Shown here piece after piece: positions 16,946-25,065 of a stretch of 64,000 nucleotides of DNA. The notes under the pieces were generated by a model. The model saw nothing but the letters and a program-made list of their open reading frames with translations, was not told the origin of the DNA and ran no database searches. The position numbers and the translations under genes were made by a program. Position 1 is the first letter of the stretch, and each line of letters starts with the position of its first letter. This stretch comes from Bacterioplanoides pacificum. Lineage in GTDB: Bacteria; Pseudomonadota; Gammaproteobacteria; Pseudomonadales; Oceanobacteraceae. The DNA lies in the NCBI RefSeq assembly GCF_042648445.1, contig NZ_JBHRYB010000014.1:131001-195000 (forward strand). The letters run 5' to 3'.

Positions 16946-18460
16946 TCACAGCCACAAAACCACGGCCAGCAAACCGATGCTGCTCATAACCAGGGTATAG
17001 GGCAGGGCCATGATGACCATACGGCCATACGACAGGCGTACCAGTGGCGCAATAGCAGACGTTAATAAAAACAAAAAAGCCGCCTGACCATTCGGGGTGG
17101 CGACGCTGGGCAGGTTCGTGCCGGTATTGATGGCAATGGCCAAATGATCAAAATGTTGCCGGCTGATACTGCCATCGCTTAATGCCTGTTGTATTTCTGA
17201 GATATAGACAGTGGCGACAAACACATTATCACTGATCATGGATAACAGGCCGTTGGCGATAAAAAACATACCCGGCTGTTGTTCCTGGGGCAGGCTCAGT
17301 ACCCAGTGAATAACAGGACTGAACAGATGTTGCTGATGAATCACCGCTACGATGGCAAAAAACACCACCAACAGGGCGGTAAACGGCAGCGCTTCGGTAA
17401 ACGCTTTTCCGATCTGATGTTCATCGGTGACGCCATTAAACGAGGCGATAATAATAATGACCAGTAAGCCGATAAGCCCTACTTCGGCAATGTGAAAAGA
17501 CAACCCGGCAACCAGAATAATGGCGGCCAGCAGCTGAATGGCCAGAGCCGCTTTCTGGCTGTTATTACGCCGGGCTTTTTCTGAATCGGCAAAGTCCTTC
17601 AGTACCGCCAGCACCGCTTTGGGTAGCCGGGCGCCGTAACCAAACCAGCGCAGCTTCTCCAGCAGCACACAGGTCAACAGCCCGGCCGCCAGCACCGGTA
17701 ATGAAATCGGCGACATCAGCCGGAAAAAGGTGATGAAATCCCAGCCGGCAACTTTGGCAATCAGCAGGTTTTGTGGTTCGCCCACCATAGTACAGACACC
17801 ACCTAACGCCGTACCGACGGCTCCGTGCATTAACAGGCTGCGCAAAAAGGCGCGGAAGATATCCAGGTGCTCACGGTGCAGTTCCGAAACCTGCTGATCG
17901 TTACCATGGTTGTGATCGGTTTGCTGGTAACCTTTGCCGGATGCCACTTTGTGATAAACCGAATAAAAACCAACCGCCACACTGATAATAACGGCTGTGA
18001 CAGTCAGGGCATCAAGAAATGCCGATAATAATGCGGCGGTGCTGCAAAACGTCAGTGACAACAGGTATTTTGAGCGGATTCTGATCAGGATATTAGTGAA
18101 CACGACCAGTAGCAGGTTTTTCATAAAATAAATGCCCGCCACCATAAACATCAGCAGCAGAATCACCGGCAGATTTTTTTCGACTTCCTGATACAGGGTA
18201 TCGGTGGTTGCCAGGCCTAATAACAGCGCCTCAACCGCTAATAAGCCGCCGGGTAATAATGGATAACATTTTAATGCCATCGCCAGGGTAAAGATAAATT
18301 CGGCAATCAGTGCCCAGGCGGTGACCGCCGGGCCGCTCAGGAAAAACAGCAGAGGGTTAAGCAACAGAAATAGCAGTATGGTGTGTTTATACCAGCGCGG
18401 CGACTGGCCAAGAAAATTATGGCCAAAGGCGGCACGGACAGAAGCGGTTTCATCGGGCAT
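16946..18460 (-). CDS. nhaB: Na+/H+ antiporter NhaB
   Basis: Inner-membrane sodium/proton antiporter closely following E. coli NhaB: HNFLGQSPRWYKHTILLFLLLNP at the start, EFIFTLAMALKCYPLLPGGLL, VAGIYFMKNLLL and SAFLDALTVTAVIISVAVGFY. About 504 residues with some 12 TM segments. ATG 18460 is chosen because AGGAACAACC precedes it, while ATG 18490 has no ribosome binding site. It stands alone between ytfE and mog and is consistent with a marine, sodium-cycling cell. Confidence 0.92.
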   Translation of the reverse strand: MPDETASVRAAFGHNFLGQSPRWYKHTILLFLLLNPLLFFLSGPAVTAWALIAEFIFTLAMALKCYPLLPGGLLAVEALLLGLATTDTLYQEVEKNLPVILLLMFMVAGIYFMKNLLLVVFTNILIRIRSKYLLSLTFCSTAALLSAFLDALTVTAVIISVAVGFYSVYHKVASGKGYQQTDHNHGNDQQVSELHREHLDIFRAFLRSLLMHGAVGTALGGVCTMVGEPQNLLIAKVAGWDFITFFRLMSPISLPVLAAGLLTCVLLEKLRWFGYGARLPKAVLAVLKDFADSEKARRNNSQKAALAIQLLAAIILVAGLSFHIAEVGLIGLLVIIIIASFNGVTDEHQIGKAFTEALPFTALLVVFFAIVAVIHQQHLFSPVIHWVLSLPQEQQPGMFFIANGLLSMISDNVFVATVYISEIQQALSDGSISRQHFDHLAIAINTGTNLPSVATPNGQAAFLFLLTSAIAPLVRLSYGRMVIMALPYTLVMSSIGLLAVVLWL

Positions 18461-18684
18461 GGTTGTTCCTGCAACAGCTGAAAACATCATTCGGGGACGG
18501 GGAAAGTGGCGGCCTGTGAAAGGTCCGACCGGATATTATTGTCGGCCGACAGGCCGGGCGGCGGAATACCCCGCAGTGGGTAAACGTGGCAATCATGGGT
18601 TAATCCGTTATGCCAGTGCCAGCCCGGCGGTTGTCTGACGTAAACTAACAGAATTCATTCTGATAATTTTTACAGGGGCATAAC

Positions 18685-19218
18685 ATGGCTGAGCGAATAA
18701 AAATTGGTATTGTTACCGTAAGTGATCGTGCCAGTGCCGGTGTGTACGAGGATATTTCCGGCGCGGCCATTAACAGCACCTTACAGCAATATCTGACATC
18801 GCCCTGGACTGCCTGTTATCGTCTGGTGGCCGATGAGCGTGATCAGATTGAAGCGGCGTTGTGTCAGCTGGTGGATGACGAGGGGTGTTGCCTGGTCGTG
18901 ACCACCGGTGGCACCGGACCGGCTAAACGCGATGTGACCCCGGAAGCAACAGCCGCCGTGTGTGATCGTATGATGCCGGGTTTTGGTGAACTGATGCGGG
19001 CTGAATCGCTGAAATATGTCGCCACTGCCATTTTATCGCGTCAGACTGCCGGGTTACGTCATCAGGCATTAATTATTAATTTACCCGGAAAACCCAGTGC
19101 TATTCGTCAGTGTCTGGATGCTGTTTTTCCGGCCGTGCCGTATTGCATTGATCTGCTTGAAGGGCCGTACCTGGAATGTGACGGCGACGTTATTACTGTT
19201 TTTCGTCCGGGAAAATAA
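18685..19218 (+). CDS. mog: Molybdopterin adenylyltransferase
   Basis: A 177-residue Mog protein that adenylylates molybdopterin before metal insertion. It has KIGIVTVSDRASAGVYED at the start, the MPT-binding VTTGGTGPAKRDVTPEAT, and INLPGKPSAIRQCLDAVFPAVPYCIDLLEG at the end. ATG 18685 has an AGGGGC ribosome binding site. It is convergent with the nos operon and separated from it by a hairpin. It complements the moaA-mobA-moaB operon 5.5 kb away. Confidence 0.92.
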   Translation: MAERIKIGIVTVSDRASAGVYEDISGAAINSTLQQYLTSPWTACYRLVADERDQIEAALCQLVDDEGCCLVVTTGGTGPAKRDVTPEATAAVCDRMMPGFGELMRAESLKYVATAILSRQTAGLRHQALIINLPGKPSAIRQCLDAVFPAVPYCIDLLEGPYLECDGDVITVFRPGK

Positions 19219-19281
19219 CTCCGCTCGCCGGCGGCTGACAATATTCAGTCACCGCTTTTATGGTAAAAACTGCCACGGCTA

Positions 19282-19304
19282 TCTCCACCCGGTTAGGGTG
19301 GAGA
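19282..19304. terminator. Hairpin between convergent mog and nos operon
   Basis: A perfect 9-bp stem (TCTCCACCC/GGGTGGAGA) with a GGTTA loop lies between the ends of mog and tatE. No clear T-run follows on either side, so its strength as a terminator is uncertain. Confidence 0.6.
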
Positions 19305-19318
19305 CAGGGATTCAGGGA

Positions 19319-19474
19319 TTATTTTTCCTCAAGTCGGTCGTGGCGTGCGCTTTTCCGGAAGTCGCGGATACTGGCTCCCAGATCACCGCCGAGTGAGCGG
19401 ATTCGTTTGCCGCCAAACAGAATAATCAGAATTAATAACACAATCATAAGTTGCCAGGCGCTGATTCCCATCAT
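19319..19474 (-). CDS. tatE: TatA/TatE-family twin-arginine translocase component
   Basis: A small protein of about 51 residues: MMGISAWQL followed by a hydrophobic helix, then LFGGKRIRSLGGDLGASIRDFR, the hinge and amphipathic helix of TatA/E. The stop is at 19319 (TAA). Three possible ATGs are at 19480, 19474 and 19471; GAGAGGAA sits directly against 19480, so 19474 or 19471 has the better spacing. It is the last gene of the nos operon, as tatE is in Pseudomonas stutzeri nosRZDFYL-tatE. It likely helps export the Tat substrate NosZ. Confidence 0.85.
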   Translation of the reverse strand: MMGISAWQLMIVLLILIILFGGKRIRSLGGDLGASIRDFRKSARHDRLEEK

Positions 19475-19486
19475 GATCATTTCCTC

Positions 19487-20035
19487 TCAGTGGTTCATAT
19501 GCTGATGATCGGCATGTTGTGCCGCAGACGATAACTGTTGCTGCAATAATGCGTCTTTTAACTGACTGAAGTTCATCACCGTGGTTTTCCGGTCAGCGGC
19601 AAATAATTCCGCCGCCTGTTGATCGGCAAAGCTGGCAATCGGAGTGCCCATGGAGCCTGGCATATCCGGAGCAACCACATAATAGGCCAGTTGCGCTTCG
19701 ATCAGGTGGCCGTCATCCGGTTTATCCCAGCTGCCCTGACTCATATCGTGAACATAAATGGCGCTGGCGCTGACCTGGTTTTCCGGTTGCAGCCACCAGT
19801 TGAGCATTTCTGCTGACGAGCAAAACTTTTTTACTTTTCCCTGGGCATTAATCGCCTGACCTTTGGGGCCGGGAAAGCGGGTGATGGCCATACCGCAGAC
19901 ATGGCATTCATCTGCGGAATGAAAGGCAACCGGGTTATGTTGTACCTGCTGCTGTTTATCCTGCTGGTTACAGGCAACCAACAAGGCAGACAATACAATC
20001 ATTGCGGTGGTCAGAAGGTGTTGTGATAATTTCAT
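19487..20035 (-). CDS. nosL: NosL, copper chaperone lipoprotein for N2O reductase
   Basis: A 182-residue lipoprotein: signal with lipobox LLVAC, then CHVCGMAI, the Cu(I)-binding motif of NosL. The later segment reads CSSAEMLNWWL and ends in a His-rich tail (AQHADHQHMNH). It delivers copper to NosZ in the periplasm. The frame extends upstream to 20128 inside nosY, but MKLSQHLLTTAMIV at 20035 starts a proper signal and has an AAGGG ribosome binding site. It follows nosY by 18 bp. Confidence 0.93.
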   Translation of the reverse strand: MKLSQHLLTTAMIVLSALLVACNQQDKQQQVQHNPVAFHSADECHVCGMAITRFPGPKGQAINAQGKVKKFCSSAEMLNWWLQPENQVSASAIYVHDMSQGSWDKPDDGHLIEAQLAYYVVAPDMPGSMGTPIASFADQQAAELFAADRKTTVMNFSQLKDALLQQQLSSAAQHADHQHMNH

Positions 20036-20052
20036 AATATAGCCCTTTGGGA

Positions 20053-20883
20053 TTAAACAGGTCGGCGACGTAAGGTGAAATGTGCCAGCGTCAGGCTGCT
20101 GGCCAGCCAGATAATCAGCGACAGCCATAAGCCGGGATTGCCAAACGGCAGGTCCTGAGCCAGGGTCATCACGCCGCTCATGTTGTTGCTGTCGGCCAGA
20201 CCATAAAGGTTGATCTGGCGGAAAATATCGGTGGGGTTAAGCAATAACAGCCAGGGCAGCAGTTCCGGATTCAGCTGGCCTTTACTGAACACCAGTAACG
20301 CCAGCAGACTCAGATCGAACACCAGCACAAATAAAAACCAGATGCCCAGCGCCAGGCCGGCGGCACTGGATTTTTCGCTGGCTTTGCTGCTGATAAAATA
20401 GGCAATCGCCAGAAATACCCAGCCCAGCAAGGTGGCGGAAATAATAAACCGGGAAAACGATTGCAGCAGCAGGGCTAAATCCAGATCGGCAACCAATAAA
20501 CCAATAGCAATGGCGGCACTGCCAAATCCTAAGCTGGTGGCCAGTGCCAGAATCAGGCCGTGGCCAATAAATTTTCCTAATAATAACTGGCTGCGACTCA
20601 GTGGATAGGTCAGTAGTAATAACAGTGTGCCACCTTCATCTTCGCCGACGATGGCATCGTAGGCCAGCAATAAGGCAATCAGAGGAACCAGAAAAGTAGC
20701 CAGGCTGGCCAGGCTGGCGATGGTGGCTTCAATTGAGCTGAAGCCAACCTGGCCGGCGGCGGCAGAACCAAACCAGGCAATACCGGCGGCTAATAACGCA
20801 AATAAGACACTGATGGCTAACAACCAGCGGTTACGTAAGCCATCGTTCAGCTCTTTGACGGCAATATTCCAGATCTGCATCAT
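20053..20883 (-). CDS. nosY: NosY, ABC transporter permease for NosZ maturation
   Basis: A 276-residue integral membrane protein with six predicted TM segments of the ABC-2 permease type (EDEGGTLLLLLTYPLSRSQLLLGKFIGHGL). With NosF and NosD it forms the transporter needed to assemble the copper-sulfide CuZ centre of N2O reductase. Its start overlaps the nosF stop by 4 bp. Confidence 0.93.
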   Translation of the reverse strand: MMQIWNIAVKELNDGLRNRWLLAISVLFALLAAGIAWFGSAAAGQVGFSSIEATIASLASLATFLVPLIALLLAYDAIVGEDEGGTLLLLLTYPLSRSQLLLGKFIGHGLILALATSLGFGSAAIAIGLLVADLDLALLLQSFSRFIISATLLGWVFLAIAYFISSKASEKSSAAGLALGIWFLFVLVFDLSLLALLVFSKGQLNPELLPWLLLLNPTDIFRQINLYGLADSNNMSGVMTLAQDLPFGNPGLWLSLIIWLASSLTLAHFTLRRRPV

Positions 20884-21797
20884 GGCCGGCTCTCCTGCGG
20901 ATTCAGATTATTAACGAAGTGACGGTACAGGTCGTCGAGTGATGGCGGTGAAACTTCCAGCTCGCCGCTGCTGCTGTCGTTAACCAGGTGGTTCAGCAGT
21001 TCCCTGCCGGCGCCGTTGTGGCAATACACTTCCAGTGCATCATGACCAACCCGCTGGGCATTCACTCCCTGAGCGGATAATGTGATCTGCCATTGCTCCG
21101 GCTGGCTGAGGTTGTTCAGGCGGATACGGGTTGGCAGTGATACCTGCTGGCGCAATTCACTGAGGGTGCCGCAGGCACGTAATTTTCCGGCCGATAAAAT
21201 AGCGGCACGACTGATATAAGGTTCTACGCCGGGTAATACATGGGAGCAGAGAATAATGCCGCTGCCATTTTCACGCAGGTCATTGAGTAGCTGATACAGT
21301 TCCTGAGTGGCCACCGGATCGAGGCCTACCGTGGGTTCGTCCAGTAATAATAAGCGCGGCTGTGCCAGTAGCGCCTGGGCCAGCCCAAGCCGCTGACGCA
21401 TGCCTTTGGAATAGGTTTTTACTCTGCGCCCGGCGGCAGCTGTCAGACCTACTTTTTCCAATAATTCGTCAACCTGTTGTGGCCGGGCATTTTTCAGCCG
21501 GGCGAAATAACGCAGCGTTTCGCGGCCACTCAGTTGTGGATAAAACATAACGTTTTCCGGCAGGTAACCAAGTTGCTGGCGAACCTGAGGGTGGCTGGGG
21601 GCCTGGCCAAATACCCGGGCCTGACCGCTGCTGGCGGTTAACAGACCCAGAATCAGTTTCATGGTGGTGGTTTTGCCCGCACCATTATGGCCAAACAGGC
21701 CTAATATTTCCCCTTCGGCCAGGTTTAACGACAGGTTATGCACCACCGGCATGGAACCATAAGCCAGGCTGACATCGTTCAGTTCGATTAAATTCAT
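20880..21797 (-). CDS. nosF: NosF, ABC transporter ATPase for NosZ maturation
   Basis: A 305-residue ATPase with Walker A GHNGAGKTT, signature YSKGMRQRLGLAQ, Walker B LLLLDEPTVGLDP and the His switch in ILCSHVL. The C-terminal 80 residues are a regulatory extension usual for NosF. It partners NosY and NosD. Translationally coupled to nosY, and its start lies 1 bp after the nosD stop. Confidence 0.94.
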   Translation of the reverse strand: MNLIELNDVSLAYGSMPVVHNLSLNLAEGEILGLFGHNGAGKTTTMKLILGLLTASSGQARVFGQAPSHPQVRQQLGYLPENVMFYPQLSGRETLRYFARLKNARPQQVDELLEKVGLTAAAGRRVKTYSKGMRQRLGLAQALLAQPRLLLLDEPTVGLDPVATQELYQLLNDLRENGSGIILCSHVLPGVEPYISRAAILSAGKLRACGTLSELRQQVSLPTRIRLNNLSQPEQWQITLSAQGVNAQRVGHDALEVYCHNGAGRELLNHLVNDSSSGELEVSPPSLDDLYRHFVNNLNPQESRP

Positions 21798-21798
21798 A

Positions 21799-23064
21799 TT
21801 AAGGAGCCTCTGTCAGCGCTGGGGTCATCAGTGGGAAACTGTCTTTTACGCCGGGGGATTTAACCACCGGAAAAGCCTGCTGTACCCAGCGCAATAATTC
21901 GATTGCCGGACTGTTCAGTAATAAACGCATTTGTGGGTACATCCAGATCAGGCGGTCGATATTGTCATTCGGTTCGTAGCTGATATCGCCGATGTCGTCG
22001 GCGTTGCGGTCCCAACCGAGGTAATCACTCCAGTAATTACCTCGCCCCTTGTCAGACCATTCCTGAGTCCGGGTGGCAACGTATTTAACCTGTTGCTCAT
22101 TATTGATAAAGGCGTTGCTGAAAATTTTGTTGTCTTCTGAACCGGCAGTGAGATGAATGCCCAGGCTGCTGTTACTGAAATGATTGGCTGAAATTTCATT
22201 AAATACGGAGTTGTAAATAAATAATGCTTTACCTTCAGCACCGTCAATCTGGTTGTTGCCGCTGGAACCGCTGCGTACGCCGCTGACGTTATTATGCTGC
22301 AGGGTAGAATAGGTAATGTAGTTCATCAGAATGCCGTAATTCTGATCATTCTCGGAGGTGTTACTGGTCACCGTCAGCTTGCGGCTTTGCATCAGCGCAT
22401 AACCGGTGCGGGTATTGCGGGTGTGGTTATTGGTCACCCGGTTGTTATTGGAAAACATATAATGAATGCCATACCGCAGATCACTGATGACATTGTTATC
22501 CAGGTGGTTGTGGTTTGAGGTATCGATATAAATACCATCGCGGGTTTTTTCAATCCGGTTACCCTGCACCAGCGCATTCTGTACCGCGTATAAATGAATG
22601 CCGTTGCCGCGGTCCTGGGAGCGGACGCTGTCGTCACCGCGGATGGTATTATCCAGCAGTTTAACCTGGCGGGCACCGTCAACCCAGATGCCAAAGCCTT
22701 TACCACGGATGTGGTTCTGGCGGATGGTGGTATTGTGCGAGCGTGCGGTTACAAAAACAGCCGCGTTCATATCGGTTAAATTGCTGCCGGCATTACGCAA
22801 AGTGCAGCCACTGAGGCTGACATTTTCGGCATCGATCAGCAGAGCATTGCCCTGACCCATGCCATCAATAATGGCGTGTTTATGACATTCGATGGTGGCC
22901 GGACTGCTGATCCGGAAATTGCCACGATAGTGCCCTTCGGCCAGATAATAATGGCCGTTTTCTGCGACGCTCAGCGGAAGAGGCCGGGTGACGTCGGGCT
23001 GGGCTTCAGCCAGGTTGACAGACAACAAAGCTGTGAGCCAATAATACCGCAATATATATTTCAT
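21799..23064 (-). CDS. nosD: NosD, periplasmic beta-helix maturation factor
   Basis: A 421-residue protein with a signal peptide (MKYILRYYWLTALLSVNLAEA) followed by repeated beta-helix turns such as NNVISDLRYGIHYMFSNNNRV and NHIRGKGFGIWVDGA (parallel beta-helix, CASH-type repeats). It works with NosFY to provide sulfur for the CuZ site. The open frame reaches 23214 inside nosZ, but the signal peptide sets the start at 23064, 50 bp after nosZ. Confidence 0.93.
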   Translation of the reverse strand: MKYILRYYWLTALLSVNLAEAQPDVTRPLPLSVAENGHYYLAEGHYRGNFRISSPATIECHKHAIIDGMGQGNALLIDAENVSLSGCTLRNAGSNLTDMNAAVFVTARSHNTTIRQNHIRGKGFGIWVDGARQVKLLDNTIRGDDSVRSQDRGNGIHLYAVQNALVQGNRIEKTRDGIYIDTSNHNHLDNNVISDLRYGIHYMFSNNNRVTNNHTRNTRTGYALMQSRKLTVTSNTSENDQNYGILMNYITYSTLQHNNVSGVRSGSSGNNQIDGAEGKALFIYNSVFNEISANHFSNSSLGIHLTAGSEDNKIFSNAFINNEQQVKYVATRTQEWSDKGRGNYWSDYLGWDRNADDIGDISYEPNDNIDRLIWMYPQMRLLLNSPAIELLRWVQQAFPVVKSPGVKDSFPLMTPALTEAP

Positions 23065-23113
23065 AAATGGGCCATTTAAAACAGCAGGGGGGGCAAGCCC
23101 CCCTGAATAGCGA

Positions 23114-25036
23114 TCAGGCTGGTTCAACCAACATACGGCCAACCATTTCCATGTGCAGCGCGTGACAGAACCAGTTGCAGTAGTACCAGTGCATGCCGGG
23201 TTTGTCGGCAACAAAGGTAACTGACGAGGTTTGTTGTGGGCTGATTTCCATACTGACGCCGTGATTGGTCATACAGAAGCCATGCGAAACGTCTTCGATC
23301 TGGTCGATATTGGTAATCACCACCGTGACTTCATCGCCCTGTTTTACTTTAAACTCATTGATGCCGTAGGTCGGCGCCATTGAAGTCATATATACCCGCA
23401 CTTTATTACCCTTGCGGATAACTTTGTTGTCTGTCTCCAGGTTAATACCGTCTGCTTTGGCCATCGCCACGATATTGGCAAAATACGGGTCGTTACGATC
23501 CCAGATTTTGCGCGGCCGGATCTGATCACGACGCGCCATAATACAATCGTGTGGCTCGGCGTAGGTCGGACCGTCGTGTACCAGTTTCATTTCGTCACCG
23601 GAAATATCGATCAGCTGATCATTCTCCGGGTGTAACGGACCTGTCAGCAGGAAGCGGTCTTTGGAGAACTTACACAATACAACCAGCCATTTACCGTCGG
23701 CGTCTTTGGTTTCAGTTAACGACGCGTGGTTGTGGCCGGGCTGATATTGTACGTCCAGTTTCTGACGGATATAACTGACGCCTTCCTGAGTGTAGGCTTT
23801 GATGGCATCCTGGATATTCCATTTCACCACCTGGCTGTCGATAAACAGAGTGGTATACGCAAAACCACGACCATCGAAGGTGGTATGCAGTGGCCCAAGT
23901 CCCAGTTCCGGCTCACCGACGATCACGTCGCGGTCGTCCTGATATTTGCCGGCGAATAAATCGTCGAGACGGTCGATTTCGATAATCGAAACGGTGGGTG
24001 ATAATTTACCGTTGGCAATAAAATATTTACCGTCCGGAGAGGTGTTCAGACCGTGTGGGTTTTTCGGCACCGGCACATAGCGGGTGAACGGGCTGTTTTT
24101 ACCATTTTTCTTACGGCCATCCAGTACCGGAACCCTGGAATCGTCCAGGGTGATAAAGTCACCGGCTTTAACAGCTTTTTCGGCCTGTTCGATATTAAAG
24201 ACCACCACCCAGTCGCGTTCATTACGCATCATGCCACCGAGGTCGTAGGCTTTTTCCGAGTTATAACAGGTGGATGCCGCGTATTTACCGCTGTAGTCGG
24301 CATCGCAGTTATCCAGGTTACCATCCACCATAATCTGGAACGCCACTTCCATTTTCTCTGCATCGATGACGTTAAACATGGTGTAGCTGTAATCAGCCTG
24401 CAAATCGAAATGTTTGCCATCATTCGGATGTGGGATAACAAACTCTGCATTGGCAAAAACGTATTTGGTATGAGGCACTTTTTGCAGCCGCAGACCATGA
24501 ATTGCCTGAACGTTAGGCACGGTCAGCATTTTGTCGCACTTCATGATATCCAGACGGATACGGGCGACACGGCTGTTGGCTTTGTCATTAATAAACAGGT
24601 ATTTACCATCATAACTGCCGTCGGTCATCGACAGGTGAGGGTGGTGACAGTCGCCGTTCTGGTATTTGGCACTTTCGCCCATGATGGCTTTACTTTCATC
24701 GGTAATACCCCAGCCGGTGGCGGAGTCGATGTTAAACACCGGAATCCGCATCAGTTCACGCATCGACGGAATACCCAGTACCCGGACTTCACCCTGGTGA
24801 CCGCCACTCCAGAAGCCGTAATACTCATCCAGTTCACCCGGGGCGACATGAAATTTCTGTTTGGCATCTTTTACTGCGGCTGCCCAGGTCTCGCGGCTCA
24901 TGACCGCTGTACCCAATCCGGTGGCACCCACCAGAGCAGCACCGGCACCGGTCAGGGCACTGGCGCCGAGAAAACCCCGGCGGCTCATGCCGGTTTCTTC
25001 ATTTTCAGTCACGACTTCTTTTTTGCTGTCAGTCAT
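23114..25036 (-). CDS. nosZ: Nitrous-oxide reductase, clade I
   Basis: Periplasmic copper enzyme reducing N2O to N2. It has a twin-arginine signal (MSRRGFLGASALTGAGAALVG), which marks the Tat-exported clade I type. The seven-bladed propeller supplies CuZ histidines, for example in DCHHPHLS, NPHGLNTSPDG, GLGPLHTTFD and PGHNHASL. The C-terminal cupredoxin has the CuA motif HWYYCNWFCHALHMEM. ATG 25036 has a GGAG at proper spacing; the frame starts 6 bp earlier with TTG. 640 residues is normal length. Confidence 0.96.
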   Translation of the reverse strand: MTDSKKEVVTENEETGMSRRGFLGASALTGAGAALVGATGLGTAVMSRETWAAAVKDAKQKFHVAPGELDEYYGFWSGGHQGEVRVLGIPSMRELMRIPVFNIDSATGWGITDESKAIMGESAKYQNGDCHHPHLSMTDGSYDGKYLFINDKANSRVARIRLDIMKCDKMLTVPNVQAIHGLRLQKVPHTKYVFANAEFVIPHPNDGKHFDLQADYSYTMFNVIDAEKMEVAFQIMVDGNLDNCDADYSGKYAASTCYNSEKAYDLGGMMRNERDWVVVFNIEQAEKAVKAGDFITLDDSRVPVLDGRKKNGKNSPFTRYVPVPKNPHGLNTSPDGKYFIANGKLSPTVSIIEIDRLDDLFAGKYQDDRDVIVGEPELGLGPLHTTFDGRGFAYTTLFIDSQVVKWNIQDAIKAYTQEGVSYIRQKLDVQYQPGHNHASLTETKDADGKWLVVLCKFSKDRFLLTGPLHPENDQLIDISGDEMKLVHDGPTYAEPHDCIMARRDQIRPRKIWDRNDPYFANIVAMAKADGINLETDNKVIRKGNKVRVYMTSMAPTYGINEFKVKQGDEVTVVITNIDQIEDVSHGFCMTNHGVSMEISPQQTSSVTFVADKPGMHWYYCNWFCHALHMEMVGRMLVEPA

Positions 25037-25065
25037 GGTCAATCTCCTTAAACAAGGTCTGATTT

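Noticed and set aside
24053..25051. A 332-residue open frame on the plus strand opposite nosZ
   Set aside because: It is the antisense shadow of nosZ; the nosZ strand has Tat signal, copper motifs and operon context, and the plus frame has none.
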